DNA of 64,000 bases, taken from positions 62,001 to 126,000 of the forward strand of contig JAMLJB010000001.1 of NCBI GenBank assembly GCA_023953835.1, written 5' to 3'. Shown here in pieces: positions 44,765 through 53,965 of this stretch; within the stretch, counting starts at the first letter, position 1; each line of letters starts with the position of its first letter. A model generated the notes under the pieces. That model saw nothing but the letters and a program-made list of their open reading frames with translations. It was not told the DNA's origin and did not search any database. The stretch is from Rhizobiaceae bacterium (GTDB lineage: Bacteria; Pseudomonadota; Alphaproteobacteria; Rhizobiales; Rhizobiaceae). The position numbers and the translations under genes are program-made.

Positions 44765-45801
44765 AGATTCTTGTCACGGGCGGCTGCGGTTTCATCGGCT
44801 CGGCGGTCATCCGTAGGGCAATTGCGCGCGGGTTCGACATCGTGAACCTCGACGCGCTCACCTATGCCGGCTGTCTCGACAATGTCGCCTCGGTCGCAAA
44901 CTCCCCGCGCTACTCTTTCGAGCACGCGGATATATGCGATCGCCCGGCGCTCGACCGCATCTTCAAGACGCATCAGCCTGACGCCGTGCTGCACCTTGCC
45001 GCCGAAAGCCATGTCGACAGGTCCATCGACGGCCCACTTGCCTTTCTGATGACCAATGTCATCGGCACCGGCACGCTGCTCGAAGCCGCCCGCTCATACT
45101 GGGAAGCCAACGGTCGCCCGGCAGGCTTTCGCTTCCACCACGTTTCGACGGATGAAGTTTTCGGCTCGCTTGGCGAAACCGGCGCGTTCACCGAGGAAAC
45201 ACCCTATTCGCCGCGTAGCCCCTACTCCTCATCGAAGGCATCGTCCGACCACCTCGTGCGGGCGTGGCATGAAACCTACGGCCTGCCTGTGGTCCTGACC
45301 AATTGCTCGAACAATTATGGGCCGTACCAGTTCCCGGAAAAGCTGATCCCCGTCGTCATCCTGAAGGCGCTCGCGGGGCAGCCGATTCCTGTTTACGGCA
45401 AAGGCGAGAATGTGCGCGACTGGCTGCATGTGGAAGACCATGCGGAGGCGCTACTCACGGTGCTGACCAAGGGCGAAACGGGCCGCAGCTACAATATCGG
45501 CGGCGACAGTGAAGCGCGCAACATCGACCTCGTGCGGATGCTGTGTGAGATCCTTGACCGACAGCGCCCGGCTGCGCATGCTCATTCAAGCCTCATCACC
45601 TACGTTACCGACCGCCCCGGCCACGACCACCGCTACGCGATCGATCCGACGCGCGTGCGCGACGAGCTTGGCTGGCGACCATCTTTCACACTTGCCGAAG
45701 GACTGGAGCAGACCGTCGACTGGTATTTGAGCAACGAGCTGTGGCTGCGGGCTTTGCAGAATCGCCCGGGTGTCAACCAACGTTTGGGTAGAGTCGCATG
45801 A
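44761..45801 (+). CDS. rfbB: dTDP-glucose 4,6-dehydratase
   Basis: Second step of dTDP-L-rhamnose synthesis. 346 residues, extended SDR fold: NAD loop [15 protein letters not shown], the catalytic triad region [13 protein letters not shown] (Thr, Asp and Glu) and [15 protein letters not shown] with the Tyr-x3-Lys pair; [19 protein letters not shown] binds the sugar nucleotide. Overlaps both neighbours by 4 bp, so the genes are translationally coupled. Confidence 0.97.
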   Translation: MKILVTGGCGFIGSAVIRRAIARGFDIVNLDALTYAGCLDNVASVANSPRYSFEHADICDRPALDRIFKTHQPDAVLHLAAESHVDRSIDGPLAFLMTNVIGTGTLLEAARSYWEANGRPAGFRFHHVSTDEVFGSLGETGAFTEETPYSPRSPYSSSKASSDHLVRAWHETYGLPVVLTNCSNNYGPYQFPEKLIPVVILKALAGQPIPVYGKGENVRDWLHVEDHAEALLTVLTKGETGRSYNIGGDSEARNIDLVRMLCEILDRQRPAAHAHSSLITYVTDRPGHDHRYAIDPTRVRDELGWRPSFTLAEGLEQTVDWYLSNELWLRALQNRPGVNQRLGRVA

Positions 45802-46691
45802 ATGTCCTCATGTTCGGTTGCTCCGGTCAGGTGGCGACCGAGATGGTCCGGCGCGCGCCGGAGGGTGTGACGATTTCGGCGCTCGGAAGGCCGGGAGCAG
45901 ATCTGGTCGACCCGCGCGGATGCGCACGGATCGTGCAGGAGGCGGAGGCCGACATTATCGTCAACGCCGCCGCCTATACCGCCGTCGATCAGGCGGAAAA
46001 AGACAAGGTCCTGTCGAACATCATCAATGGACAGGCGCCCGCCGCAATCGCAAACGCGGCAGCGCTTCGCGGTATCCCCCTGATCCATATTTCCACCGAC
46101 TATGTGTTCGACGGCAGCGGCTCCACGCCCTGGAAGCCGGACGATCGCACGGCGCCCCTGAACGCGTATGGCCGCACCAAGCGGCGCGGCGAAGAAGGCA
46201 TTCTGGCCGCAGGCGGCCAATGGGCAATCCTGCGCACGTCCTGGGTTTTTTCGGCGCATGGCGGGAATTTCGTGAAGACTATGTTGCGGCTCGGCGGCGA
46301 GCGCGACCGGCTTCGCGTCGTCGCCGACCAGTTTGGAGGCCCGACTGCCGCCGCGGACATCGCGGATGCGATCTATCGCATGGCGATGCGCATGACCACC
46401 GGCCCCAAGGTCGGAGGTATCTTTCACTTTTCGGGCGCGCCAGATGTGAACTGGGCACAGTTCGCGCGCGAGATTTTCATGCAGGCGGGCTTGCCGACCC
46501 ACGTCGAGGACATTGCAACAGAAGACTATCCAACGCCTGCGAAGCGCCCGCAAAATTCGCGCCTTGATTGTACGTCGCTGGCGAAGGTATTCGGCATCGA
46601 CCGGCCCGACTGGCGCGTCAGCCTGCGAAAGGTTCTCGATGAGTTGGGCCGCTTGCCCTCCCCGGCAAAGGGAGGCACGCGCGCCGCGTAA
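45798..46691 (+). CDS. rfbD: dTDP-4-dehydrorhamnose reductase
   Basis: Last step of dTDP-L-rhamnose synthesis, NADPH-dependent. 297 residues. Marks are [44 protein letters not shown] and the [12 protein letters not shown] motif with Tyr-x3-Lys. The usual FGQxG loop is FGCSGQVA here. Last gene of the unit; a 10-bp inverted repeat and an EPS-box-like site follow before the exporter gene. Confidence 0.96.
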   Translation: MNVLMFGCSGQVATEMVRRAPEGVTISALGRPGADLVDPRGCARIVQEAEADIIVNAAAYTAVDQAEKDKVLSNIINGQAPAAIANAAALRGIPLIHISTDYVFDGSGSTPWKPDDRTAPLNAYGRTKRRGEEGILAAGGQWAILRTSWVFSAHGGNFVKTMLRLGGERDRLRVVADQFGGPTAAADIADAIYRMAMRMTTGPKVGGIFHFSGAPDVNWAQFAREIFMQAGLPTHVEDIATEDYPTPAKRPQNSRLDCTSLAKVFGIDRPDWRVSLRKVLDELGRLPSPAKGGTRAA

Positions 46692-46705
46692 CGTGCTCCG
46701 GGAGT

Positions 46706-46742
46706 AGGCTAATCCGTTCAGACTAGCACAAAGGATTAGCCT
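46706..46742 (+). promoter_or_regulatory. Inverted repeat with EPS-box candidate, site 2 (upstream of the ExoF-like gene)
   Basis: AGGCTAATCC (46706-46715) and GGATTAGCCT (46733-46742) are perfect inverted arms. Inside, CTAGCACAAAGGATTAG (46723-46739) resembles the sites before rfbA and the polymerase gene. It ends 102-105 bp before the exporter start. It could also work as a terminator for rfbD, but it has no T-tract. Confidence 0.5.
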
Positions 46743-46844
46743 GACCACCCAGGCGCCAACTAACAAAAAGCGGGCCGATCCCGCAAATTGCAGTGTGAAA
46801 GCGGCGACAGGCCGCCCCTGCGCATTTCAGGACAGGTAACCGAG

Positions 46845-48170
46845 ATGGCTATCAAAGGCAGCATATTCAAATCATTCCGCACCGGAAAGATGGCGGCAAC
46901 CGCGCTTGCGGTCGGCCTCGCATGCTCATTCGGGACAGTTTTCGCGGATGCCGCCGAGCTGGTGCCGCAAACCCGGTTCAGGCTGAAGATCGTGCAGTGG
47001 ATGCCCGTCAAGAGCGCCTATGAGCAATGGGACGCGCTGGGCGGCGAGTTCGTCGTTTCAAGCGGCGGATCGGTTTCCCTGCCGGTCGTCGGGCCGATTA
47101 CGGTTTCAGGCATCGACAGCGAGGCGCTGGCGACCGAAATCGCCGACCGTCTCCAGAAGAAGACGGGACTCGTCAGCAAGCCGGAAGTGACCATCGAGAT
47201 CATTTCGTATCCTCCGATCTATGTGACGGGCAACATCGCAAAACCTGGCGAATTCCCATATCGGGAAGGCATCACGGTAACGCAGGCAGTGGCATTGAGC
47301 GGCGGCCCGAGGCATCAACTTGAGGATGCCGACAGCATCAAGCTGCTGAGCGAGATCAAGTCGAAGAACGACGAGATTCTCCTCGCGACTGCGCGCATCG
47401 CTCGCCTCGACGCAGAGTTGAACGGGGCAGACCATATCGAATTCCCCGATGCCGGAAAGGCCGGCATGTCGGAGGCTGCAGCGGGCGTGTTCGAACGCGA
47501 GCGCATCCTGTTCGAGGTGCGCATGGAGGAGTTGGACCGTCAGACCAAGTCGCTGAAAGAGCTGCGCGACCTGTTTACGGCAGAGATCGGGGTGCTGGAA
47601 CAAAAGCGTTCCGCGAATGAGCAGGCCGTCAAGAATGCCGAGAAGGAATTGGCCGGTGTAGCAACGCTGGTCGACAAGGGCTTCGCAGTTGCGGGTCGGA
47701 AATCGGAGATGGAGCGCGTGGTTGCTGGAATGCGGAGCGATACGCTCGATCAGACAACGGCGATCATGCGCGCCCGCCAGGGCATTGCAGAAGCAACCCG
47801 CAACATCGACAGCATGCAGGACCGGCGTCGCTCGGATGCAGCCGCCGAATTGCAGGATTGGAAGGCGAACCTCGAGCGCGCGCAGACCGAGCGCGACGTG
47901 GCGCAGCGCCTGCTCTTCCAGATGCTCGGCAACGCGCCGGTTCCCGGCCAGTCGCTTGACGAGACTGTCGCCTATCTCATCACTCGTGAGGTCGACGGGA
48001 AGCAGTCGAGCGTCGACGCGACCGGCTCTACCATGCTTCGCCCCGGGGATGTGTTGAATGTCACGCAGGTGATCAAAGCGGGCCAGCAGGCAAGCGCCAC
48101 CCCAGCGACCGACAAGGGAACGCCTGCGCCAAAGAAGCAGGCCAAGGCCCAGGGCAACGTCAGCCAATAG
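46845..48170 (+). CDS. ExoF-like polysaccharide export protein
   Basis: Periplasmic/outer-membrane exporter of the Wza superfamily, 441 residues from the ATG at 46845; the extra 19 codons upstream are unlike a signal. The signal peptide ends near GTVFADA and there is no lipobox cysteine, as in ExoF. The export domain starts about residue 40 (TRFRLKIVQWMPVKSAYEQW) and the SLBB-like part is PPIYVTGNIAKPGEFPYREGITVTQAVALSGG. Residues about 170-350 are long charged helices, probably coiled coil, and the C-terminal tail is rich in Ala, Lys, Pro and Gln. No Wzc/ExoP partner is in the window. Confidence 0.93.
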   Translation: MAIKGSIFKSFRTGKMAATALAVGLACSFGTVFADAAELVPQTRFRLKIVQWMPVKSAYEQWDALGGEFVVSSGGSVSLPVVGPITVSGIDSEALATEIADRLQKKTGLVSKPEVTIEIISYPPIYVTGNIAKPGEFPYREGITVTQAVALSGGPRHQLEDADSIKLLSEIKSKNDEILLATARIARLDAELNGADHIEFPDAGKAGMSEAAAGVFERERILFEVRMEELDRQTKSLKELRDLFTAEIGVLEQKRSANEQAVKNAEKELAGVATLVDKGFAVAGRKSEMERVVAGMRSDTLDQTTAIMRARQGIAEATRNIDSMQDRRRSDAAAELQDWKANLERAQTERDVAQRLLFQMLGNAPVPGQSLDETVAYLITREVDGKQSSVDATGSTMLRPGDVLNVTQVIKAGQQASATPATDKGTPAPKKQAKAQGNVSQ

Positions 48171-48357
48171 GCCCGCGCGCCTTGCCGTACGCGGCCCGGC
48201 GCTCACAAACCTTCACAATAGAGAAGCCAGAGTTGACAGCGGTCTGATTTGACCGCGTCGACATCATGGCACCTTGAACCGGCAACGATCCGCCGGGCGA
48301 TGCGGGCCGTCCCTGCGGCGCGCATCGACAAGCCTTTGGTCCGAACCATCGCAGGAT

Positions 48358-48390
48358 ATAAAAAAAGCCGGTGACTGCGCCACCGGCTTT
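48358..48390 (-). terminator. Rho-independent terminator of panD
   Basis: On the minus strand AAAGCCGGTG, a 7-nt loop and CACCGGCTTT form a 10-bp stem followed by a run of T residues (TTTTTTTATA). It lies 22 bp after the panD stop and can also end the convergent exporter transcript. Confidence 0.85.
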
Positions 48391-48412
48391 GACTGGACGC
48401 CAAAGGCTGCTG

Positions 48413-48865
48413 TCAATCGCAACCGACCAGCGCAGGAATAGGCAACCGGGTGTTTGCTTCGTCGAGGATCGCGAAGGTGAAGTTTCCGGCTCCATCGCGG
48501 GCAACCGAGTATGTCAGGCGGTCACGGATGCGGTTGGCCTTGTCGAACGTAAGCACACGCGGCTTGATTTCAGTAAGCTCGTTGTCGTTCACGTAGACCG
48601 AATTGCAGATGATGACCTGGTCGCCGGTCTGGCAGGTGCGGGCAGCCGCGCCGTTAAGAATGCAGCAGCGCGAACCCCGTTCGCCAAGAATGACATAAGT
48701 CGAAATTCTTGCGCCCGAATTCTTGTTCCAAATCTCCACGAATTCCATCGGGACGATTCCAGCTTCTTCGCAATGATCTGGATCGAGTGTAATGGAACCA
48801 TGATAGTCTATATTGGCAGACGTTACGTGGATGCCGTGTAGCTTGCCGGCGACGATCTTGCGCAT
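48413..48865 (-). CDS. panD: Aspartate 1-decarboxylase
   Basis: Pyruvoyl-dependent enzyme making beta-alanine from aspartate, normally for pantothenate. The ATG at 48865 gives 150 residues starting [15 protein letters not shown]; an ATG six codons earlier is less likely. Self-cleavage should occur in DYHGSIT between Gly23 and Ser24, creating the pyruvoyl group. Tyr and Arg residues in [21 protein letters not shown] match the active site. It is monocistronic, with its own terminator, in the middle of an exopolysaccharide region and with no panBC nearby. Beta-alanine might also decorate the polysaccharide, which is speculation. The extended C-terminus (about 25 residues beyond E. coli PanD) is notable. 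Confidence 0.93.
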   Translation of the reverse strand: MRKIVAGKLHGIHVTSANIDYHGSITLDPDHCEEAGIVPMEFVEIWNKNSGARISTYVILGERGSRCCILNGAAARTCQTGDQVIICNSVYVNDNELTEIKPRVLTFDKANRIRDRLTYSVARDGAGNFTFAILDEANTRLPIPALVGCD

Positions 48866-49040
48866 TCTTATCCTCGCTTCCAATGAGCTGAATTCGTTGA
48901 GGAGATAGTCACAGAAATAGGTCCTAAGTACTAGTTATCCTATGGTATTTTTCCGTCTCCTTTGGAGGTATGGGCGGTACTAACAACGTTTGGACCGCTG
49001 GATGCGAATTCAACCGGCAATTCTCCCAGGTGCACAAGAA

Positions 49041-49073
49041 ATAGCCTCCGCAGGGAATGCCCGCGGAGGCTAT
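49041..49073 (-). terminator. Terminator of the amino-sugar operon
   Basis: ATAGCCTCCGC and GCGGAGGCTAT form an 11-bp perfect stem with an 11-nt loop, 19 bp after the stop of the last operon gene; on the minus strand it is followed by TTTCTTG. Confidence 0.75.
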
Positions 49074-49091
49074 GCAATTGGAGACTCCGCG

Positions 49092-50279
49092 TCAGGCAGA
49101 GAGTGCTGCCGGACGCGCATTTGCCAGGGCGTATTCAAGCGCCTCGGCGACCGTGTTGACGTCGGCTTCCGTCATCTGCCCATAGAGCGGGAGGATGATG
49201 CAGTTGTCCTGTGCGGCTTCGCTGCGCGACAGCTGTGACGCCGCGCGGTAGGTGCCGGTCGGGTAGGCCGCCTCACGATGCGCACACATAACGCCCCGAC
49301 GGGTCGAAACGCCATTGTCGAGCATGGACTGCATCACGGCGCGCTGGTCGGCGCCTGCAGGAAGGCGCACGCAATAGCTTTGCCAGTTTGTGCGTGCCCA
49401 AGCCGGTTCGGTTGGGATGCCAAGGCCGGGAATGTCGCGCAGGCGCTGCGCGTACAAGCGCGCGATGCGCCGGCGGTGTTCAACGATTTCAGGCAGCCGC
49501 TTGAGCTGTTCACGGCCGATTGCGGCCTGAACATCGGTCATGCGGTAGTTGAAGCCGACTTCCGGATAGTTCTCGAATATGACTTGCGCGGATCCGTGGC
49601 GCACCGTGTCCGGTACGTTCATCGAATGCTGCCGCCAAAGGCGAACCTTCGCGTCCAGTTCCTTGCTGCCCGTCGTGATCATGCCGCCGTCGCCGGTCGT
49701 CAGGATTTTACGCGGATGGAACGAGAAACAGGCGATATCGCCATGCGGCCGGCCAATCTTGTGCCACTCGACGCCCCACTGGATTTCGGAACCGATGGCG
49801 CAGGCGGCGTCTTCGACCACCGGAATATTGTGCTTCTTGCCGATATCGACGATGCGGCGAAGGTCACACGGCATGCCGAGCTGATGCACGCACAGGATCG
49901 CCTTGGTTTTCGGCGTGATCGCCTGTTCGACCTGCGTCGCGTCGATGTTGAACCCGGCCTGCTCGATGTCCACGAACACCGGCGTCGCGCCGCAATAGCG
50001 GATGACGCTGGCAGTTGCGATGAAGGAATGGCTGACGGTGATAACTTCGTCGCCCTGCCCCACGCCGACGGCGAGGAGCGCGAGATGAAGCGCAGTCGTG
50101 CAATTGGAGACGGCGCACGCATGCGGCGCGCCGACAAGTTCGGCAAATTCCTTCTCGAAGGCGGCGACCTGCGGTCCCTGTGTCAGCCAGCCGGAGAGGA
50201 TGACCTTGCTGGCCGCTTCAGTTTCGCGTTCGTCAAGCGTCGGCCTGGCAATCGGGATCATCTTGCGTTCCTGGCTCAT
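49092..50279 (-). CDS. DegT/DnrJ/EryC1-family sugar aminotransferase 1
   Basis: 395-residue PLP-dependent aminotransferase acting on a keto-sugar nucleotide. The N-terminus is IPIARPTLDERETEAASKVI, the PLP lysine lies in CFSFHPRKILTTGDGG, and earlier parts of the site are NCTTALHLALLAVG and VEDAACAIGS. The family transfers an amino group from glutamate. It is the last gene of a five-gene leftward operon and overlaps the epimerase gene by 4 bp. Two such aminotransferases in one operon suggest two amino groups or two amino sugars in the glycan. Confidence 0.93.
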   Translation of the reverse strand: MSQERKMIPIARPTLDERETEAASKVILSGWLTQGPQVAAFEKEFAELVGAPHACAVSNCTTALHLALLAVGVGQGDEVITVSHSFIATASVIRYCGATPVFVDIEQAGFNIDATQVEQAITPKTKAILCVHQLGMPCDLRRIVDIGKKHNIPVVEDAACAIGSEIQWGVEWHKIGRPHGDIACFSFHPRKILTTGDGGMITTGSKELDAKVRLWRQHSMNVPDTVRHGSAQVIFENYPEVGFNYRMTDVQAAIGREQLKRLPEIVEHRRRIARLYAQRLRDIPGLGIPTEPAWARTNWQSYCVRLPAGADQRAVMQSMLDNGVSTRRGVMCAHREAAYPTGTYRAASQLSRSEAAQDNCIILPLYGQMTEADVNTVAEALEYALANARPAALSA

Positions 50280-51250
50280 TCGGCGGCCACCATGCTTGCC
50301 GTGCGCTCACGACGCCACCACTCGACCAGATCGCGCAGGCCTTCTTCAAGGCTGATCTTCGCCTCGAAGCCGATCATGTCGCGCGCCCGGGAAATATCGG
50401 CCAACCTGCGTGTCACACCATTCACCTTGCGCTCCGGCCCATGCTCCGGTGGAATATCGGAACCCATGACCTTTGAGAGCATCTGCGCCAGTTCCAGCAG
50501 GCTGGTTTCGGTACCACTTGCGACGTTGAAAACCTCATCGGTCACATCGGCCTTGGCTGCAAGAATATTGGCGCGGGCGATATCGCGCGCATCAACGAAA
50601 TCCATCGTCTGCTTGCCGTCACCGAAGATCAGCGGCGGCTGGCCGTTTGCAATGCGCTCCATCCAGCGAATGAGGACTTCGGTATAGACGCCATGCACGT
50701 CCATTCGCGGGCCGTATACGTTGAAATAGCGCAGCGCCACATATTTGAGGCCGTACATCTCGGCAAAGGAACGGAGCAGTCCTTCATTGAAGGCTTTCGC
50801 CGCGCCGTAGATCGTGCGGTTGTTGTAGGGATGATGCTTTTCCGTGGTCGGGAACGACTCGGCAAGGCCCAGGACGGAAGCCGACGACGCGGCCACCACC
50901 TTCTCGACACCATTGTTGACGGCTGCTTCCAGCACGTCGAACGTTCCGCCGGCAAGCACCTCGAACGCCAGGCGCGGATCTTCCGCACATTGCGTGATGC
51001 GGATTGCGGCCTGATGGAACACGATGTCCGCACGCTTGAACAGCTTGTCCAGAAGCTCGCGATCGCGGATGTCGCCTTCGACGATGGTTACCGGCGCGAT
51101 TTCAAGCGCCTGCCGAAGATTGTTGCGGTTGCCGCGCGTGAAATTGTCGACGACGATGATTTCGCGCGGCTGTTCCAGCGCGACAAGATCGGCGATGTGC
51201 GAGCCGATCAGCCCCGCACCGCCAGTGATGAGAATGCGCTTGTCCTTCAT
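50276..51250 (-). CDS. NAD-dependent sugar-nucleotide epimerase/dehydratase
   Basis: 324-residue extended SDR enzyme starting at the ATG at 51250 (MKDKRILITGGAGLIGSHIADL). The active site has ASSASVLGLAE and TIYGAAKAFNEG with Tyr-x3-Lys; the sugar-side RYFNVYGPRMDVHGVYTEV resembles UDP-glucose or UDP-GlcNAc 4-epimerases of the WbpP/GalE kind. It lies between the two aminotransferase genes, with a 65-bp gap upstream and a 4-bp overlap downstream. The substrate is probably a UDP-linked amino sugar. Confidence 0.88.
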   Translation of the reverse strand: MKDKRILITGGAGLIGSHIADLVALEQPREIIVVDNFTRGNRNNLRQALEIAPVTIVEGDIRDRELLDKLFKRADIVFHQAAIRITQCAEDPRLAFEVLAGGTFDVLEAAVNNGVEKVVAASSASVLGLAESFPTTEKHHPYNNRTIYGAAKAFNEGLLRSFAEMYGLKYVALRYFNVYGPRMDVHGVYTEVLIRWMERIANGQPPLIFGDGKQTMDFVDARDIARANILAAKADVTDEVFNVASGTETSLLELAQMLSKVMGSDIPPEHGPERKVNGVTRRLADISRARDMIGFEAKISLEEGLRDLVEWWRRERTASMVAAE

Positions 51251-51315
51251 TTGCCCTGCCCCAGATAAATGCTTGAATAATATGGAAGCGCGCGGCACGA
51301 CCGCGCGCCGATTGC

Positions 51316-52428
51316 TCAGGCCGCGATGCGCTGGCCACCGTTTTCGATGGCTTCCGCCACGGTGCGGACCTGCTCGTCGGTCATCTCCGGGAACAGGGGG
51401 AGCGACAGGACTTCCGCCGCAGCCTTTTCCGAAACCGGGAAGTCCCCGGCCTTGTGACCGAGATCCTCGTGCGCCTTCTGGAGGTGAACGGGGATCGGAT
51501 AGTGAAGGCCGCTCTGGATGTTCGCCTTGGTCAGTTCCTCGCGGATGCGATCGCGTTCGGCGCTGCGCACGGCATAGACATGATAGACATGCCTGCGGTC
51601 GGCGGCCTGCGCCGGCGGCGTCACGCGTGTCGAACCGGCCAGCGCCGCGTCATAAAGCTTGGCGCGCGAACGGCGTGCCTCGGTCCAGTTCTCCAGATGG
51701 CGGAGCTTGACGCGGAGGATCGCGCCCTGGATGCCGTCCATGCGGTAGTTGAAACCCTTCATCACGTGATGGTAGCGCTCGCTCTGGCCCCAGTCGCGCA
51801 ACATGCGGATGGTTTCCATCTGCTTGTCGTCATTGGTAACGACAATGCCACCTTCGCCACAGGCGCCAAGATTCTTGCCCGGATAGAAGCTGAAGCCTGC
51901 TGACAGGCCGATGCTGCCCGCGCGACGCCCCTTGTATTCCGCGCCGTGCGCCTGGCACGCGTCCTCGATCACGGGGATGCTGTGACGGGCCGCAATCTCC
52001 ATGATTGGGTCCATATCGGCCATCTGGCCGTAGAGATGAACCGGCATGATCGCCTTTGTGCGTGGCGTGATTGCCGCTTCCAGCTTGGTGGCGTCCATGC
52101 AGAGCGTTACCGGATCGACGTCCACGAAAACCGGCTTGGCGCCGGTGTAGCAGATGGCCGAAACCGTTGCGACGAAGGTGAACGGCACGGTGATGACTTC
52201 ATCGCCGGGTCCGATGCCAGCCGCCAGAAGCGCAAGATGGAGCGCACTGGTGCCGGTGTTCACGGCAATCGCGTGCTTGGCGTTGCAGAAGGCTGCAAAT
52301 TCCCGCTCGAACGCTGCGACTTCATCGCCAAGGATGTATTGAGCCGAGCCGAGAACGCCGAGAACGGCGGCGTCGACTTCTGGCTTTATGGACTGGTACT
52401 GCGCCTTGAGGTCAAGAAACGGGATCAT
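51316..52428 (-). CDS. DegT/DnrJ/EryC1-family sugar aminotransferase 2 (WbpE-like)
   Basis: 370-residue PLP enzyme. It opens MIPFLDLKAQYQSIKPEVDAAV, a common start of WbpE/WlbC-like 3-aminotransferases, with GTSALHLALLAAGIG, VIEDACQAHGAEYKG and the PLP lysine in SFYPGKNLGACGEGG. It overlaps the preceding oxidoreductase gene by 4 bp. In the WbpB-WbpE-WbpD pathway it would aminate C3 of a 3-keto-UDP-GlcNAcA. Its pairing with an oxidoreductase and an acetyltransferase fits that route. Confidence 0.92.
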   Translation of the reverse strand: MIPFLDLKAQYQSIKPEVDAAVLGVLGSAQYILGDEVAAFEREFAAFCNAKHAIAVNTGTSALHLALLAAGIGPGDEVITVPFTFVATVSAICYTGAKPVFVDVDPVTLCMDATKLEAAITPRTKAIMPVHLYGQMADMDPIMEIAARHSIPVIEDACQAHGAEYKGRRAGSIGLSAGFSFYPGKNLGACGEGGIVVTNDDKQMETIRMLRDWGQSERYHHVMKGFNYRMDGIQGAILRVKLRHLENWTEARRSRAKLYDAALAGSTRVTPPAQAADRRHVYHVYAVRSAERDRIREELTKANIQSGLHYPIPVHLQKAHEDLGHKAGDFPVSEKAAAEVLSLPLFPEMTDEQVRTVAEAIENGGQRIAA

Positions 52429-53462
52429 GCTACACGCCTAACTTCATCGAGTTCGATTACTCGCCCGCGCTGGGCGAGAGACTGACTTGCGGCCTCAAGA
52501 ACACGCACGACGCGCAGACCTGCATGGCCATCGGCGGTGGGCGTCTTCTTGTTCATGATGCAGTCCGCAAACTCACCAAGCTCGCTTGAAAGAGCCTCGG
52601 TCATATCGAGCTGCGGGGCCCACATATCGCCGCTGCGATAGCCCACGAGCTGCTGGTATACGCTCTGCCGTTCGGCCTCGCCGTTCTGCTTCACGGTGAT
52701 GCCCTTGTCGTAGACCTTGATCTTCTCGGACGGTTCAAGATCGTCATAGACGATCATCTTGTTGGAACCGCCGATCAGGGTCCGGCGCACCTTCACAGGT
52801 GCAAGCCAGTTGACGTGGATATGAGCGATGAGGCTGCCCGGGAAGAAAAGGTTCAGATAGGCAATGTTCGCGGGCTGGCCCGGAACATGCGACATGCCTG
52901 CCGCCGAAACCGCGACCGGGCGCTCGTTCAGGACATAGTCCATTATCGACAGATCGTGGACGGCGAGGTCCCAGATCACGCTCACATCGTGCTGGAACAG
53001 ACCCAGGTTCACGCGGACCGAGTCGTAGTAGTAGATGTCGCCCAGTCCGTTGTGCACCAGCTCGTGCATTTTCCTTACCGCGCCGGTGTGGATGAAGGTG
53101 TGATCCACGGCCAGCACGAGGTTGCGGCGAGCGGCTTCATCGACCAGCTTCTGTGCTTCCTCGACGGAAGAGGCGATCGGCTTTTCGATAAAGACGTGCT
53201 TGCCCGCCATCATCGCCCGCATGGCGAGACGGAAATGGCTTGAAACGGGCGTGGCAATCGCCACGGCATCGACTTCCGGATTTGCGAGCATCTGCTCGAA
53301 ATCATCGGTAATCTGTACGCTGGGATAACGCGCACTCACAGCCGTCAGCCGCTCCTTGCGAAGGTCGCACACCGCAACCAGCTTCGCATTGGAACAGTCG
53401 GCGATGTTGCGGACCAGGTTCGGCCCCCAATAGCCGTAGCCTACAACAGCAATTCCGATCAT
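52425..53462 (-). CDS. Gfo/Idh/MocA oxidoreductase (WbpB/WlbA-like)
   Basis: 345-residue NAD(P)-dependent oxidoreductase. The nucleotide loop is IAVVGYGYWGPNLVRNI (residues 4-20); the family lysine is in HVFIEKPIASS and the active-site His region in SVIWDLAVHDLSIMDYVL. It would oxidise C3 of a UDP-sugar acid before transamination. Overlaps the acetyltransferase gene upstream and the aminotransferase gene downstream by 4 bp each. Assignment to the diacetamido-glucuronate pathway is from operon context; the first enzyme (UDP-GlcNAc 6-dehydrogenase) is not in the window unless ugd-like activity serves. Confidence 0.92.
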   Translation of the reverse strand: MIGIAVVGYGYWGPNLVRNIADCSNAKLVAVCDLRKERLTAVSARYPSVQITDDFEQMLANPEVDAVAIATPVSSHFRLAMRAMMAGKHVFIEKPIASSVEEAQKLVDEAARRNLVLAVDHTFIHTGAVRKMHELVHNGLGDIYYYDSVRVNLGLFQHDVSVIWDLAVHDLSIMDYVLNERPVAVSAAGMSHVPGQPANIAYLNLFFPGSLIAHIHVNWLAPVKVRRTLIGGSNKMIVYDDLEPSEKIKVYDKGITVKQNGEAERQSVYQQLVGYRSGDMWAPQLDMTEALSSELGEFADCIMNKKTPTADGHAGLRVVRVLEAASQSLAQRGRVIELDEVRRVA

Positions 53463-53965
53463 CTATGGTTCTCCGCACTTTTCTTGTTCGCTACTGCCGA
53501 AGGGTGCTTCGCCACGATGCGCGCCGGTACGCCGGCGACCACCGCATGGTCAGGGACATCCTTCGTGACGACAGCGCCCGCGCCCACCAGCGCGCCTTCG
53601 CCGATTGTCACCCCTGCAAGAATTGTTGCATTGCTGCCGATGGAGGCGCGGGCCTTCACCCGCGTCGGAACCACCGCCCAGTCGTCGCTGCCCTGCAACC
53701 GCCCGTCATCATTGACGGCGCGCGGAAACAGGTCGTTCGTGAACATCACGCCGTGCCCGATGAACACGCCGTCCTCGATGGTCACTCCCTCGCAAATGAA
53801 GCTGTGGCTGGAGACCTTGCAGTTCTGGCCGACGGAGGCATTGCGCTGTATCTCGACGAACGGCCCTATGCGCGTGCCGTTGCCGACAGTGCAGCCGTAA
53901 AGATTGACCTGATCGCGTTGAAAGATGACAACGTCAGGTCCGAGAACCACGTCTGAAGAAATCAT
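53459..53965 (-). CDS. Left-handed beta-helix N-acetyltransferase (WbpD/WlbB-like)
   Basis: 168-residue hexapeptide-repeat acyltransferase. Isoleucine/valine-patch hexapeptides run through most of the chain (VVLGPDVVIF, TRIGPFVEI, VTIEDGVFIGHGVMFTND, ASIGSNATILAGVTIGEGALVGAGAVVTKDV). The HGVMFTNDLFPRA loop and the end AVVAGVPARIV are characteristic of WbpD/QdtC-type sugar N-acetyltransferases. First gene of the five-gene operon. It would acetylate the amino group set by one of the aminotransferases. Confidence 0.92.
   Translation of the reverse strand: MISSDVVLGPDVVIFQRDQVNLYGCTVGNGTRIGPFVEIQRNASVGQNCKVSSHSFICEGVTIEDGVFIGHGVMFTNDLFPRAVNDDGRLQGSDDWAVVPTRVKARASIGSNATILAGVTIGEGALVGAGAVVTKDVPDHAVVAGVPARIVAKHPSAVANKKSAENHR

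Noticed and set aside
46706..46742. Simple rho-independent terminator after rfbD
   Set aside because: The stem has a long 17-nt loop and no T-tract, and half of it matches the EPS-box; a regulatory reading fits better.
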